Source: CBDCZI01 sp965224495
Lineage (GTDB): Bacteria; Bacteroidota; Bacteroidia; Cytophagales; JAAEPT01
Reading direction: 5' to 3'
Assembly: GCA_965224495.1 (NCBI GenBank)
Contig: CBDCZI010000029.1
Location: 323,774 to 387,773, forward strand
Length of the DNA: 64,000 nt
Part shown: positions 1 through 7,559 of the stretch, one piece after another
Layout: every line of letters begins with the position of its first letter
How positions within the stretch are numbered: position 1 is the stretch's first letter
Notes under the pieces: generated by a model
Databases searched by the model: none
Seen by the model: the letters and a program-made list of their open reading frames with translations, nothing else
What the model was told of the DNA's origin: nothing
Program-made: the position numbers and the translations under genes

Positions 1-251
1 AAACCACTGTTGTATTTTTTATTGTAACCATCAAGAGAAACGTACGACGTGAGGTATTTAGACTCTAAACTTGGCCATTGCATACGTTGGTGAGTAGATA
101 CCCTTGTTCGATGAATACCACCAGCAAAGGCAGGGTTTTGGTATAAACCTACTTGGTAAAATTGTGTAAACTGAATATCTTGAGCGTAAGAAAAAACAGT
201 CATAAACAATGTTATGCTGATAAGGAGCTGTATTTTTATTTTTTTAATCAA
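1..251 (-). CDS. PorP/SprF family type IX secretion membrane protein (N-terminal part)
   Basis: Reading the minus strand from a TTG at 251 gives a signal peptide ending in SYAQ, then DIQFTQFYQVGLYQNPAFAG and, further on, RTRVSTHQRMQWPS. This is the typical N-terminus of PorP/SprF outer-membrane barrel proteins, which attach T9SS-secreted adhesins or gliding proteins to the cell surface. An in-frame TAG lies just upstream of the TTG, and the next ATG would cut the signal peptide to a few residues, so TTG is the likely start. The gene runs off the left edge; about 83 residues are visible. It is divergent from the PD40/TPR gene at 367, a pairing common for this family. Family assignment is firm; the specific partner is unknown. 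Confidence 0.85.
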   Translation of the reverse strand, partial: MIKKIKIQLLISITLFMTVFSYAQDIQFTQFYQVGLYQNPAFAGGIHRTRVSTHQRMQWPSLESKYLTSYVSLDGYNKKYNSG

Positions 252-304
252 TGTGTTTATCTATTATTGAGTGTCGGATAAATAATTTTATCAAAAAGAT
301 GACT

Positions 305-312
305 TATATTTG
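305..312 (+). promoter_or_regulatory. Bacteroidota -7 promoter element (TATATTTG)
   Basis: Exact match to TAnnTTTG, 54 bases before the ATG of the PorE-like gene. No convincing -33 TTG was seen at the usual spacing. Confidence 0.5.
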
Positions 313-366
313 AACTATTCCTTGCCACTATGACTTAAAGGGGTAATCATAAACAAAGATATTAAG

Positions 367-1944
367 ATGAAACGTATATTGTTAACTATTTGTTACCTTT
401 TACCAATTTTAATTTTCGCACAAAGTAAACAAACGATACTTCGGTACGAGTTAAAGGCAGAAGAGTCTTTTAGAAATAATGAATATGGAGAAGCACTTCA
501 GTATTATGAGAAATACGAGGAACTGACTGATAGGCTGTCTGTTGAGGTGAGTTATAAAATGGGGATTTCTTATTTAGAAATTTATCATTATAGAGAGGCT
601 TTGATTTATTTAGAAAGATGTAGGAATGAACGTTCGTTGTTAAATTTTTCTTACGATTATTATTACGCAAAATCGTTGCAACTAAACGATTTTATTAGTG
701 AAGCGAAAATTTATTACCAACGTTACCTCAACTCAATTCAAGAAGAAAGGAACTACAAAAAGTTTGTTCCAGAAATAAAAAGAGAATTGGAAAGGTGCGA
801 TAACGCATTGGCATTGATGTCAAAACCAACAAAGGTAAAAGTGAGTTTGTTAGGTTTTGCTATTAATGGTCCTTTTGATGAACATTCTCCTTTGATTACG
901 GCCGATGGGAATAAGATGTACTTTACTTCAGATAGAAAATCAACAACAGGAGGGCATAAATTCAAATTAGACGGTACTTTTTTTGAGGATATTTATGTCT
1001 CAAATAAAGTAAATGGAAAATGGGAGAAACCAAAAAAAGTGAGAGAATTGGACTCAAAAGACCATGACGCTTGTGTGGCGTTAAGTCATGATGGGCGTCA
1101 AATGATTATTTACCGTTACAGTCATAGTGATTTTTTCCATCGAGCAAAAGGACAATTGTATCTATCTAAGTTAAATAATAATCATTGGTCTAAACCTCAA
1201 TTGCTACCTATTCCATCTTCAGCAAAAGCAAGGGAAGTAAGTGCTTGTTTTTCTATTAATGACCAAGAGATCTACTTTACTTCGGATAGAGAAGGAGGTT
1301 TTGGAGGGACTGATATTTATCGTACACAATTAACCCATGGTGTTTGGAGTGAACCAATTAACTTGGGAGACTCTATAAATACACCTTATGATGAAGACGC
1401 ACCTTTTGTGCACCCAAATGGAAAGATGTTTTATTTTAGTTCTACGGGTCATAATTCAATGGGAGGGTATGATATTTTCAAAAGTAGATTAACGGGTAAT
1501 CATGAGTTTTCTAAACCTCAAAATATGGGTTATCCAATCAATACAACAGGAGATGATATTAGTTTTTCAGTCTCTGCGGATGGACAAAAAATTTATTTTG
1601 CTGATAACCGTTCCGAAGGAAAAGGAGATATGGATATTTATACAGCCGATTTTAAAGATGAAAATAATAACCTGTATATATTAAAAGGTAAAGTTTTGAG
1701 TGAAGAAAAGAATACGCCTTTAGATGTAGTGATTAACGTGTACGAAAGAGGTAAACAGTCTGTCTTGAGTGTTTATTCGTCTAATGCAATTACAGGAGAT
1801 TTTGTGATCATGCTTAATGAAGGGAAAAAGTATGTAGTTGAAATCATAAAAGAAGGAAGAGAACCTTATATACAAGAAATTGATGTAGAAAAAATAACAG
1901 GTTTCAAATTAGATCAAAGGGATTTGATTTTAAAAGCAAAATAG
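367..1944 (+). CDS. PorE-like TPR/PD40 beta-propeller protein lacking an OmpA domain
   Basis: The 525-residue product has a signal peptide (cut after about residue 19), TPR-like helices to about residue 150, and four PD40/WD40-like blades (for example KMYFTSDRKS, EIYFTSDREGGFGGTDIY and KMFYFSSTGHNSMGGYDIF). It ends in a carboxypeptidase-regulatory-like beta domain from about residue 440. This is the order found in PorE-type T9SS periplasmic proteins. PorE normally carries a C-terminal OmpA peptidoglycan-binding domain; here the protein stops before it, and a hairpin follows at 2004. It sits divergent to a PorP/SprF gene, so a role in secretion or adhesin anchoring is inferred. Start: first ATG, followed directly by a signal peptide. 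Confidence 0.75.
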   Translation: MKRILLTICYLLPILIFAQSKQTILRYELKAEESFRNNEYGEALQYYEKYEELTDRLSVEVSYKMGISYLEIYHYREALIYLERCRNERSLLNFSYDYYYAKSLQLNDFISEAKIYYQRYLNSIQEERNYKKFVPEIKRELERCDNALALMSKPTKVKVSLLGFAINGPFDEHSPLITADGNKMYFTSDRKSTTGGHKFKLDGTFFEDIYVSNKVNGKWEKPKKVRELDSKDHDACVALSHDGRQMIIYRYSHSDFFHRAKGQLYLSKLNNNHWSKPQLLPIPSSAKAREVSACFSINDQEIYFTSDREGGFGGTDIYRTQLTHGVWSEPINLGDSINTPYDEDAPFVHPNGKMFYFSSTGHNSMGGYDIFKSRLTGNHEFSKPQNMGYPINTTGDDISFSVSADGQKIYFADNRSEGKGDMDIYTADFKDENNNLYILKGKVLSEEKNTPLDVVINVYERGKQSVLSVYSSNAITGDFVIMLNEGKKYVVEIIKEGREPYIQEIDVEKITGFKLDQRDLILKAK

Positions 1945-2003
1945 CGTTCTAATGTAGTTGAACGGTTTTCGTATATCTTACACATTTCATTTTAGCCATA
2001 AAA

Positions 2004-2033
2004 AAAGTCTTTCAAAATGAATTGAAAGACTTT
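2004..2033 (-). terminator. Hairpin terminator of the tRNA operon
   Basis: Twelve-base arms (2004-2015 and 2022-2033) around AGTCTTTCAA/TTGAAAGACT with a 6-base loop. On the minus strand it is followed by a T run just past the last tRNA. It may also end the plus-strand gene stopping at 1944. Confidence 0.7.
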
Positions 2034-2038
2034 AGTAG

Positions 2039-2111
2039 TGATTCGACTGGGGCTCGAACCCAGGACCCTCTCCTTAAAAGGGAGATGCTCTACCAGCTGA
2101 GCTATCGAATC
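2039..2111 (-). tRNA. tRNA-Lys (anticodon TTT), copy 1
   Basis: The minus strand reads GATTCGATAGCTCAGCTGG..., a 73-base cloverleaf. The acceptor stem is GATTCGA/TCGAATC with discriminator A, the anticodon loop is CTTTTAA within CTCCC/GGGAG, and the T loop is TTCGAGC. CCA is not encoded. It is the last tRNA of a four-gene minus-strand cluster. Confidence 0.97.
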
Positions 2112-2124
2112 GACCTATGTTTTG

Positions 2125-2209
2125 TACCCACGGGGGGAGTCGAACCCCCACGAACGCAATGTTCACCAGCCCCTCAAGCTGACGTGTCTACCAATTCCAC
2201 CACATGGGT
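2125..2209 (-). tRNA. tRNA-Leu (anticodon GAG)
   Basis: An 85-base class II tRNA with a long variable arm. Acceptor ACCCATG pairs with CGTGGGT, the anticodon stem is TCAGC/GCTGG around loop TTGAGGG (anticodon GAG), and the T stem is GGGGG/CCCCC with loop TTCGACT. It lies between Lys copies 1 and 2. Confidence 0.95.
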
Positions 2210-2252
2210 GAGTAGACAGTTCCTTTGATGTTATCTCTCAAAGAAACTTTAG

Positions 2253-2325
2253 TGATTCGACTGGGGCTCGAACCCAGGACCCTCTCCTTAAAAGGGAGAT
2301 GCTCTACCAACTGAGCTATCGAATC
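2253..2325 (-). tRNA. tRNA-Lys (anticodon TTT), copy 2
   Basis: Same 73-base structure as copy 1. It differs in the D arm (GCTCAGTTGG instead of GCTCAGCTGG). Confidence 0.97.
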
Positions 2326-2398
2326 GACCTATTTGTTTATTCTCATTGCTGGTAATGAGAAAGAATTCTTTTAACGTCGTGTTTTAAAAGAATTTTAG

Positions 2399-2471
2399 TG
2401 ATTCGACTGGGGCTCGAACCCAGGACCCTCTCCTTAAAAGGGAGATGCTCTACCAGCTGAGCTATCGAATC
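2399..2471 (-). tRNA. tRNA-Lys (anticodon TTT), copy 3
   Basis: First tRNA of the operon in the direction of transcription and identical in its visible sequence to copy 1. A -7 element lies about 50 bases upstream at 2522-2529. Confidence 0.97.
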
Positions 2472-2521
2472 AACCTATGTTTTTGGTTGCTTTAGGTAAG
2501 CTTTTTTACCTTATTGCGATG

Positions 2522-2529
2522 CAAAGGTA
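2522..2529 (-). promoter_or_regulatory. -7 promoter element for the tRNA operon (TACCTTTG)
   Basis: The minus strand reads TACCTTTG, an exact TAnnTTTG match, upstream of tRNA-Lys copy 3. The rest of the gap to the porT start at 2806 shows no gene; it is AT-rich and holds a short GGTAA...TTACC inverted repeat near 2493-2510. Confidence 0.6.
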
Positions 2530-2805
2530 ATAGCATTTTTTCTAAAAGGAAAGCCTTAGCGAGAAAAATATAAATAATGTTTTTACAAGATGTTACAATG
2601 TGCTATAAATCAGCTTTAAAAGTGAAATGTGTAAGTGGGGATACCTTTCTTGTAAAGTGTTTTTTTATGACTTCCGTAAAAAAAGAAAGAAAACAAGGTA
2701 AGGCGTCCTTGATTTGTCGATATTTGTACTACAAACGTTTATTATTTCTTTGAAGGGATAATAATTGATTTTTCAGCGCGTTGTAATTAAAGAAAGAGAA
2801 AAGGG

Positions 2806-3498
2806 ATGAGTTATAAAAAGATAGTTTTTGTGGTGTTAAGTGTTTTTGTATTGTCAAAAGCAACTGCTCAGCGTACAAAACACTTGAATTTACCCCATTA
2901 CGATGATAAGAAAATTCACTATGGGTTTCATTTGAGTTTGAATCATTCAGCGTTTAGGACAGTGCACTCAGACTGGTTTTTAGCTAATGATACGATTCAA
3001 TATATGCACGGAGGAGGAAAGTCCGGTTTTGGCTTGGGCTTTTTGTTTAATTTTAGACTGTTTGAATACGGCGATCTTCGTTTCTTGCCGACAGTAGCTT
3101 TTTATGAACGGACGATTACCTATGGGGTAAAAGGTTTGGACCAAGAGGTTGTTGCTTCTTTTAACTCTTCGCATGTCAATTTGCCTATACTTTTTAAATA
3201 CAAAGCCAAACGTCGTAGTAATGCACGGGTTTATATGGTTGGAGGGGCTAACTTTGGTTTTGAGGTTACGACGAAAAAGAAAACCAAATCTGATGATCAG
3301 TTGTTACTCAGGGGAGCGGAGCTTTCTTTGGAATATGGCGTTGGTGTAGATCTTTACCAACCTTATTTTAAGTTTGCCCCAGAACTTCGGTTTTCATTAG
3401 GGCTTACAAATTTGATTGACCCTACGGAAAGTATTTATTCGTTACCGATAGATAAGGTGATGTCTTATACAGTGACACTTTACTTGATGTTTGAATAA
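2806..3498 (+). CDS. porT: PorT family type IX secretion outer-membrane protein
   Basis: The 230-residue protein has a signal peptide ending in KATAQ, then LNLPHYDDKKIHYGFHLSLN, the hallmark opening of PorT/SprT proteins. Alternating beta strands follow, and it ends in an aromatic residue and Glu (LYLMFE), as expected for an outer-membrane beta barrel. PorT is required for T9SS function. Length agrees with the family (about 220-245 residues). The gene stands alone: tRNAs lie upstream on the other strand and a non-coding gap lies downstream. The ATG at 2806 directly precedes the signal peptide. An imperfect -7 element (GATATTTG, one mismatch) lies near 2722. Confidence 0.88.
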   Translation: MSYKKIVFVVLSVFVLSKATAQRTKHLNLPHYDDKKIHYGFHLSLNHSAFRTVHSDWFLANDTIQYMHGGGKSGFGLGFLFNFRLFEYGDLRFLPTVAFYERTITYGVKGLDQEVVASFNSSHVNLPILFKYKAKRRSNARVYMVGGANFGFEVTTKKKTKSDDQLLLRGAELSLEYGVGVDLYQPYFKFAPELRFSLGLTNLIDPTESIYSLPIDKVMSYTVTLYLMFE

Positions 3499-3747
3499 AG
3501 CTTTGTCAACTTTTTCTCACGGTTAATTTTTTTCGGGAATTAAAATAAGGAGCGTCTTTGATGGTCTCTCTCATTGAGTAAAAAAGCTATTTTCATTCTT
3601 TCGGGTAGAAGTAGTTGTCCATCGAAAAAGTAAGTTACCAATAATCAAATGAATGGTGGTGTGATTGGTTGTGGTTTAGTTTTTTTGTTTTGAAAGGACT
3701 CAAGTCACGTAATATATAGGCGAAATAACTAATCGCTATTTTTAAAT

Positions 3748-3818
3748 CGGCTTAGGGATAGAAGAGAAAATCCTTTTGTGAGGAACGAACAAAAGATTGT
3801 AACGTATAGCCCGACCCG
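3748..3818 (+). repeat. Dispersed structured repeat, copy A
   Basis: The element begins CGGCTTAGGGATAG and ends AGCCCGACCCG. Its core is an inverted repeat, ATCCTTTTGT / ACAAAAGAT, around the loop GAGGAACGA. Four further copies lie at 33206, 39055, 43172 and 43762. The shape recalls the Flavobacteria RNA family called Flavo-1, but this is unverified. The remaining gap 3499-3991 holds only this repeat and the acs terminator. Confidence 0.75.
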
Positions 3819-3947
3819 TACTGACTTTTGTCTGTTTATTTGTTTTCTATTGGGAAGGCGTCTGTATATTGGAATCAAATCATTTCATCGCAAAGGGGAA
3901 GCTCCAAATAATAAAAAAAATGGTTATTTATAGATTAGACATAAAAA

Positions 3948-3975
3948 AAAGCCACGAATATAATCCGTGGCTTTT
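3948..3975 (-). terminator. Terminator downstream of acs
   Basis: AAAGCCACG / CGTGGCTTT inverted repeat with an 8-9 base loop, followed on the minus strand by a T run, 16 bases past the acs stop. Confidence 0.8.
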
Positions 3976-3991
3976 GCTATTTTTTGTTTTT

Positions 3992-5899
3992 TTATTTCGC
4001 TGGAACCAATGCGCCCTCGATAATAGTATCTACGACAGATGGGTCTAACAATGTAGAAGTGTCGCCTAATGAAGAAACGTCACCTTCGGCAATTTTTCTC
4101 AATATACGACGCATGATTTTACCCGAACGAGTCTTTGGTAAACCTGTTACAAATTGTATCATATCTGGCTTAGCAATCGGTCCGATAGAGGTAGTTACAC
4201 CTGCTAAAATGTTCTTTTTCAATTCATCTTCGTTTGAAATCTCACCGTCGCAAATGACATAAGCATAAATACCTTGTCCTTTGATTTTGTGAGGGTAACC
4301 AACAATCGCCGATTCAAGTACTTTAGGGTGCTCATTGATGGCGTTTTCTACCTCTGCTGTACCCATTCTGTGTCCTGAAACGTTGATTACGTCATCTACA
4401 CGTCCTGTAATTCTGTAATATCCGTCTTCATCTCTTCGGCAACCATCTCCTGTGAAATACATTCCTGGATAAGTTCCGAAATAAGTGTCTTTACACCTTT
4501 GGTGGTCTCCGTAAGTTGTTCTTAAAATCGAAGGGAAAGGGAATTTGATACAAAGGTTTCCTTCGACTGCGTTTCCTTCCAATTCGTTTCCGTCTGCATC
4601 CATCAATGCCAATTGAATTCCTGGCATTGGAAGTGTTGCACACGTTGGTTTTTGAGGTGTAATACCTGCCATTGGCGCGATTAAGAAACCTGCAGTTTCT
4701 GTTTGCCAATAGGTATCAACAATTGGGCATTTTCTATGTCCGATATGCTCGTGGTACCAGTGCCAAGCTTCTTCGTTGATAGGTTCTCCAACCGAACCTA
4801 AAACTCTTAGGTTAGATAGGTCATATTTGGCAGGGAACTCTGTTCCGTAAGCCATCAATGCTCTGATTGCTGTTGGTGCGGTATAGAAAATGTTTACTTT
4901 ATGTTTTTCACAAATTTCCCAAAAACGTCCTGCGTCTGGGTAGGTTGGTACACCTTCAAACATTAATGAAGTTGCTCCTGCTAATAATGGTCCGTAAATA
5001 ATGTAAGAGTGCCCTGTAATCCACCCGATATCGGCTGTACACCAATAAATTTCTTCTTCTTTGTATTGAAAGGCGTTGCGGAAAGTATAGTCTGTGTAAA
5101 CCATATAACCTCCTGTTGTGTGCACAACTCCTTTAGGCTGACCAGTCGAACCAGAAGTGTAAAGAATAAATAAAGGGTCTTCAGCATCTACTTCTGCCGC
5201 TTCGTTTTTATCATCTACTTTCGCACATTCGTCATGCCACCATTTATCACGTCCGTCCACCATAGTGACTTCTGCGTTGGTTCTTTTTACAACGATTACT
5301 GTTTCTACGCAATCAGCAGTTTCACAAGCTGTGTCAACTACTTTTTTAACAGCAATGTTTTTTGCTCCACGGAAGTTTCCGTCTGAGGTTAAAATAACTT
5401 TTGCTTTTGCATCGTTTACTCTGTCAGACAATGCTGAGGCTGAAAATCCTGCGAAAACTACCGAATGAATAGCTCCGATACGTGCACAGGCTAAACAAGC
5501 AATGGCTAATTCGGGTATCATTGGCATATAAAGACAAACTCTGTCGCCTTTTTTTACACCGTTTGCAAGCAACATATTTGATGCTTCACAAACTTTGCTA
5601 TGCAATTCTTTATAAGTAAGCGTAATTGCTTTTTCGTCCGTCCCACTTGGTTCCCAAATAATAGCGGGTTGGTTAGGGCGGGTTTCTAAATGTCTGTCCA
5701 AACAGTTTTCAGTGATATTTAATTTACCACCTTTAAACCATTCTACTTTTGCTTCGTTAAAATCCCATTCTAACGTCTTATCCCACTTCTTTTTCCAAAC
5801 GAATTGTTCTGCTTTATCATCCCAAAATGCTTCTGGGTTATCTACACTTTTTTGGTATTCTTGGAAATAATCAGAGAAATTATTTATTGAATTTGACAT
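3992..5899 (-). CDS. acs: Acetyl-coenzyme A synthetase
   Basis: The 635-residue cytoplasmic enzyme activates acetate with ATP and CoA to acetyl-CoA. Visible motifs are the AMP-binding P-loop LYTSGSTGQPKGVVHTTGGY (about residue 250), the substrate motif TYWQTETAGF, the core TGRVDDVINVSGHR, and the C-terminal GLPKTRSGKIMRR containing the catalytic lysine that is commonly regulated by acetylation. Length equals the usual Acs (about 635-650). It is a single gene with its own terminator; the opposite-strand gene at 5997 is divergent from it. The start ATG precedes MSNSINNFSDYFQEY, typical for the family in this phylum. Confidence 0.96.
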   Translation of the reverse strand: MSNSINNFSDYFQEYQKSVDNPEAFWDDKAEQFVWKKKWDKTLEWDFNEAKVEWFKGGKLNITENCLDRHLETRPNQPAIIWEPSGTDEKAITLTYKELHSKVCEASNMLLANGVKKGDRVCLYMPMIPELAIACLACARIGAIHSVVFAGFSASALSDRVNDAKAKVILTSDGNFRGAKNIAVKKVVDTACETADCVETVIVVKRTNAEVTMVDGRDKWWHDECAKVDDKNEAAEVDAEDPLFILYTSGSTGQPKGVVHTTGGYMVYTDYTFRNAFQYKEEEIYWCTADIGWITGHSYIIYGPLLAGATSLMFEGVPTYPDAGRFWEICEKHKVNIFYTAPTAIRALMAYGTEFPAKYDLSNLRVLGSVGEPINEEAWHWYHEHIGHRKCPIVDTYWQTETAGFLIAPMAGITPQKPTCATLPMPGIQLALMDADGNELEGNAVEGNLCIKFPFPSILRTTYGDHQRCKDTYFGTYPGMYFTGDGCRRDEDGYYRITGRVDDVINVSGHRMGTAEVENAINEHPKVLESAIVGYPHKIKGQGIYAYVICDGEISNEDELKKNILAGVTTSIGPIAKPDMIQFVTGLPKTRSGKIMRRILRKIAEGDVSSLGDTSTLLDPSVVDTIIEGALVPAK

Positions 5900-5971
5900 A
5901 TTTATGTAATGCTTGTGTTTAGTTAATTTGTGTTTGTGGAAAGCAATTTCTTGTTTTCAGTTACAATATAT

Positions 5972-5979
5972 TACCTTTG
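5972..5979 (+). promoter_or_regulatory. -7 promoter element (TACCTTTG)
   Basis: Exact TAnnTTTG with a TTG at 5951-5953, 18 bases upstream, acting as -33. It lies downstream of the first possible ATG (5913) and therefore supports the GTG start at 5997. Confidence 0.65.
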
Positions 5980-5996
5980 AGTCTAAATTCCCAAAA

Positions 5997-7415
5997 GTGA
6001 GGCAATCTATTATCGTTTTTTTTCTTCTTTTTATTCAGTCTTTGGTTGGGTACAGTCAGGTTGACCTTGCTGTAGGTGATACTTTAAGACTGGATAGGGT
6101 GATTGTTGACCAAGTGATTTTGGTAGGCAACCGTCGGACAAAATCTTATGTTATTCAACGTGAACTGACTTTTAATCAGGGAGATACTTTGTTGGTTTCG
6201 GATACAAATAAAGTTTTTTCGAGGACACGAGATAATGTTTTTAATACGGGTTTATTTGTCAGTGTAAAGACTGAAGTTTACGAGACTGGGTTGTCGCATT
6301 ATATTTTGGTTTTGAAGTTGAAAGAGCGTTGGTACTCGTGGCCGATACCGATTTTAGAATTAGCGGATAGGAATTTTAATGAATGGGTAGAGGAAAGAGG
6401 TGCTGATTGGAAAAGAATAAATATAGGTGTTGATTTTAAACAAGAAAATTTCAGAGGTCGAAATGAACAGTTACGTGTCAAATTACAGACAGGGTTTACG
6501 AAAAAGTATGAGTTGTTTTACACGATTCCTTATGTTGATACTAAACGAAAGTCAGGGCTTCAATTTGCGGTGTCTTATTCGACTAATAAAATAGTCGCTC
6601 ACCAAACTTTTGGTAATAAATTACTTTACCACGATGGGGAGCAAGTGAATAGAAAACGTTTTTATAGTAGTGTGGCTTTTTTGCGAAGGGGAAAACTGTA
6701 CAGTCAGCATAAAATGAAGTTGAGGTTCAATAAAAATAGTATTTCTGATACGATTAAGGAGCTTAATTCAGCTTACTTTCAATCGGGGAATAACCAACGT
6801 TATTTTGAGTTGATTTATACGTTTACTCACGACAAACGAGATATTAAATATTATGCACGAAAAGGTCACTTTACAGAAGTAGAGGGACGTAAACTTGGCT
6901 TGGGGTTGTTTGGCGATGTAAATCAGTTCGATGCTTACTTGACTCATTCACGCTACCTTCCTTTGACTAAAAAGCTGTTTTTTTCGGCTATGGTGCGAGG
7001 GAAGTATGCTGTGGCTCAAAAACAAAATTTCTTTAATAACAAAGCGATGGGCTATTACGAAGATTTTGTTCGGGGCTATGAACTTTATGCGATTGATGGA
7101 CAAAAATATATTCTCAATAGAAATGAACTGAAATTGAATTTATTAAACAAAACGTTTCATTTGGAAAAGCATATAGGTAGTAACCAATTTAGTACAGTGC
7201 CTTTACAGATTTACCTCAAGTCGTATGCTGATTTTGGTTGGGTAAAAGATACCAGTTTTGGTCACCTCAATCCTCAATTAAATGATAAGTTACTTTCTGG
7301 GGTAGGTGTAGGGCTTGATTTTGTTACGTTTTATGATGCTGTTATTCGTTTGGAATATTCTTACAATCAACTTAACGAACACGGTTTTTTCTTGCATATT
7401 GGAGCGAGTATTTAG
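5997..7415 (+). CDS. BamA-like (POTRA plus barrel) outer-membrane protein
   Basis: From the GTG at 5997 the product has about 472 residues: a signal peptide (VRQSIIVFFLLFIQ...GYSQ), one POTRA-like domain (VDQVILVGNRRTKSYVIQRE ... NVFNTGLFVSVKTEVYE), then a barrel of amphipathic strands. This matches the surface-antigen/BamA superfamily in a short one-POTRA form, so a role in outer-membrane protein or lipid transport is possible but not specified. An ATG at 5913 would put 28 non-signal residues in front and overlap the promoter at 5972, so it was rejected. The final residues (FLHIGASI) fit a barrel end. No paired gene gives further clues. Confidence 0.75.
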   Translation: MRQSIIVFFLLFIQSLVGYSQVDLAVGDTLRLDRVIVDQVILVGNRRTKSYVIQRELTFNQGDTLLVSDTNKVFSRTRDNVFNTGLFVSVKTEVYETGLSHYILVLKLKERWYSWPIPILELADRNFNEWVEERGADWKRINIGVDFKQENFRGRNEQLRVKLQTGFTKKYELFYTIPYVDTKRKSGLQFAVSYSTNKIVAHQTFGNKLLYHDGEQVNRKRFYSSVAFLRRGKLYSQHKMKLRFNKNSISDTIKELNSAYFQSGNNQRYFELIYTFTHDKRDIKYYARKGHFTEVEGRKLGLGLFGDVNQFDAYLTHSRYLPLTKKLFFSAMVRGKYAVAQKQNFFNNKAMGYYEDFVRGYELYAIDGQKYILNRNELKLNLLNKTFHLEKHIGSNQFSTVPLQIYLKSYADFGWVKDTSFGHLNPQLNDKLLSGVGVGLDFVTFYDAVIRLEYSYNQLNEHGFFLHIGASI

Positions 7416-7513
7416 GTAATTAATGGAGTTGTACCATATAAATTAAGGCGTTTTCTATTAAGACTACTGATTCCAAATAAGCTTATTTAAGGAAAGAATG
7501 TCAGTCTTTTTAT

Positions 7514-7521
7514 TATTTTTG
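7514..7521 (+). promoter_or_regulatory. -7 promoter element for fumarase (TATTTTTG)
   Basis: Exact TAnnTTTG ending at 7521; the ATG at 7560 gives a leader of about 30 bases. Confidence 0.55.
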
Positions 7522-7559
7522 TGGTACACGAACTTAACAGGTCGGTGACCTCAAAAAAA

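Noticed and set aside
2022..2228. 68-codon reading frame across the tRNA cluster
   Set aside because: It lies antisense over tRNA-Lys and tRNA-Leu genes; the apparent coding comes from conserved tRNA sequence.
4491..4709. Antisense ORFs inside acs and other long genes
   Set aside because: Overlap well-supported enzymes in another frame with no homology or signals of their own.
5913..5996. Upstream ATG start for the BamA-like protein
   Set aside because: It would precede the signal peptide by 28 residues and lies before the promoter element at 5972.
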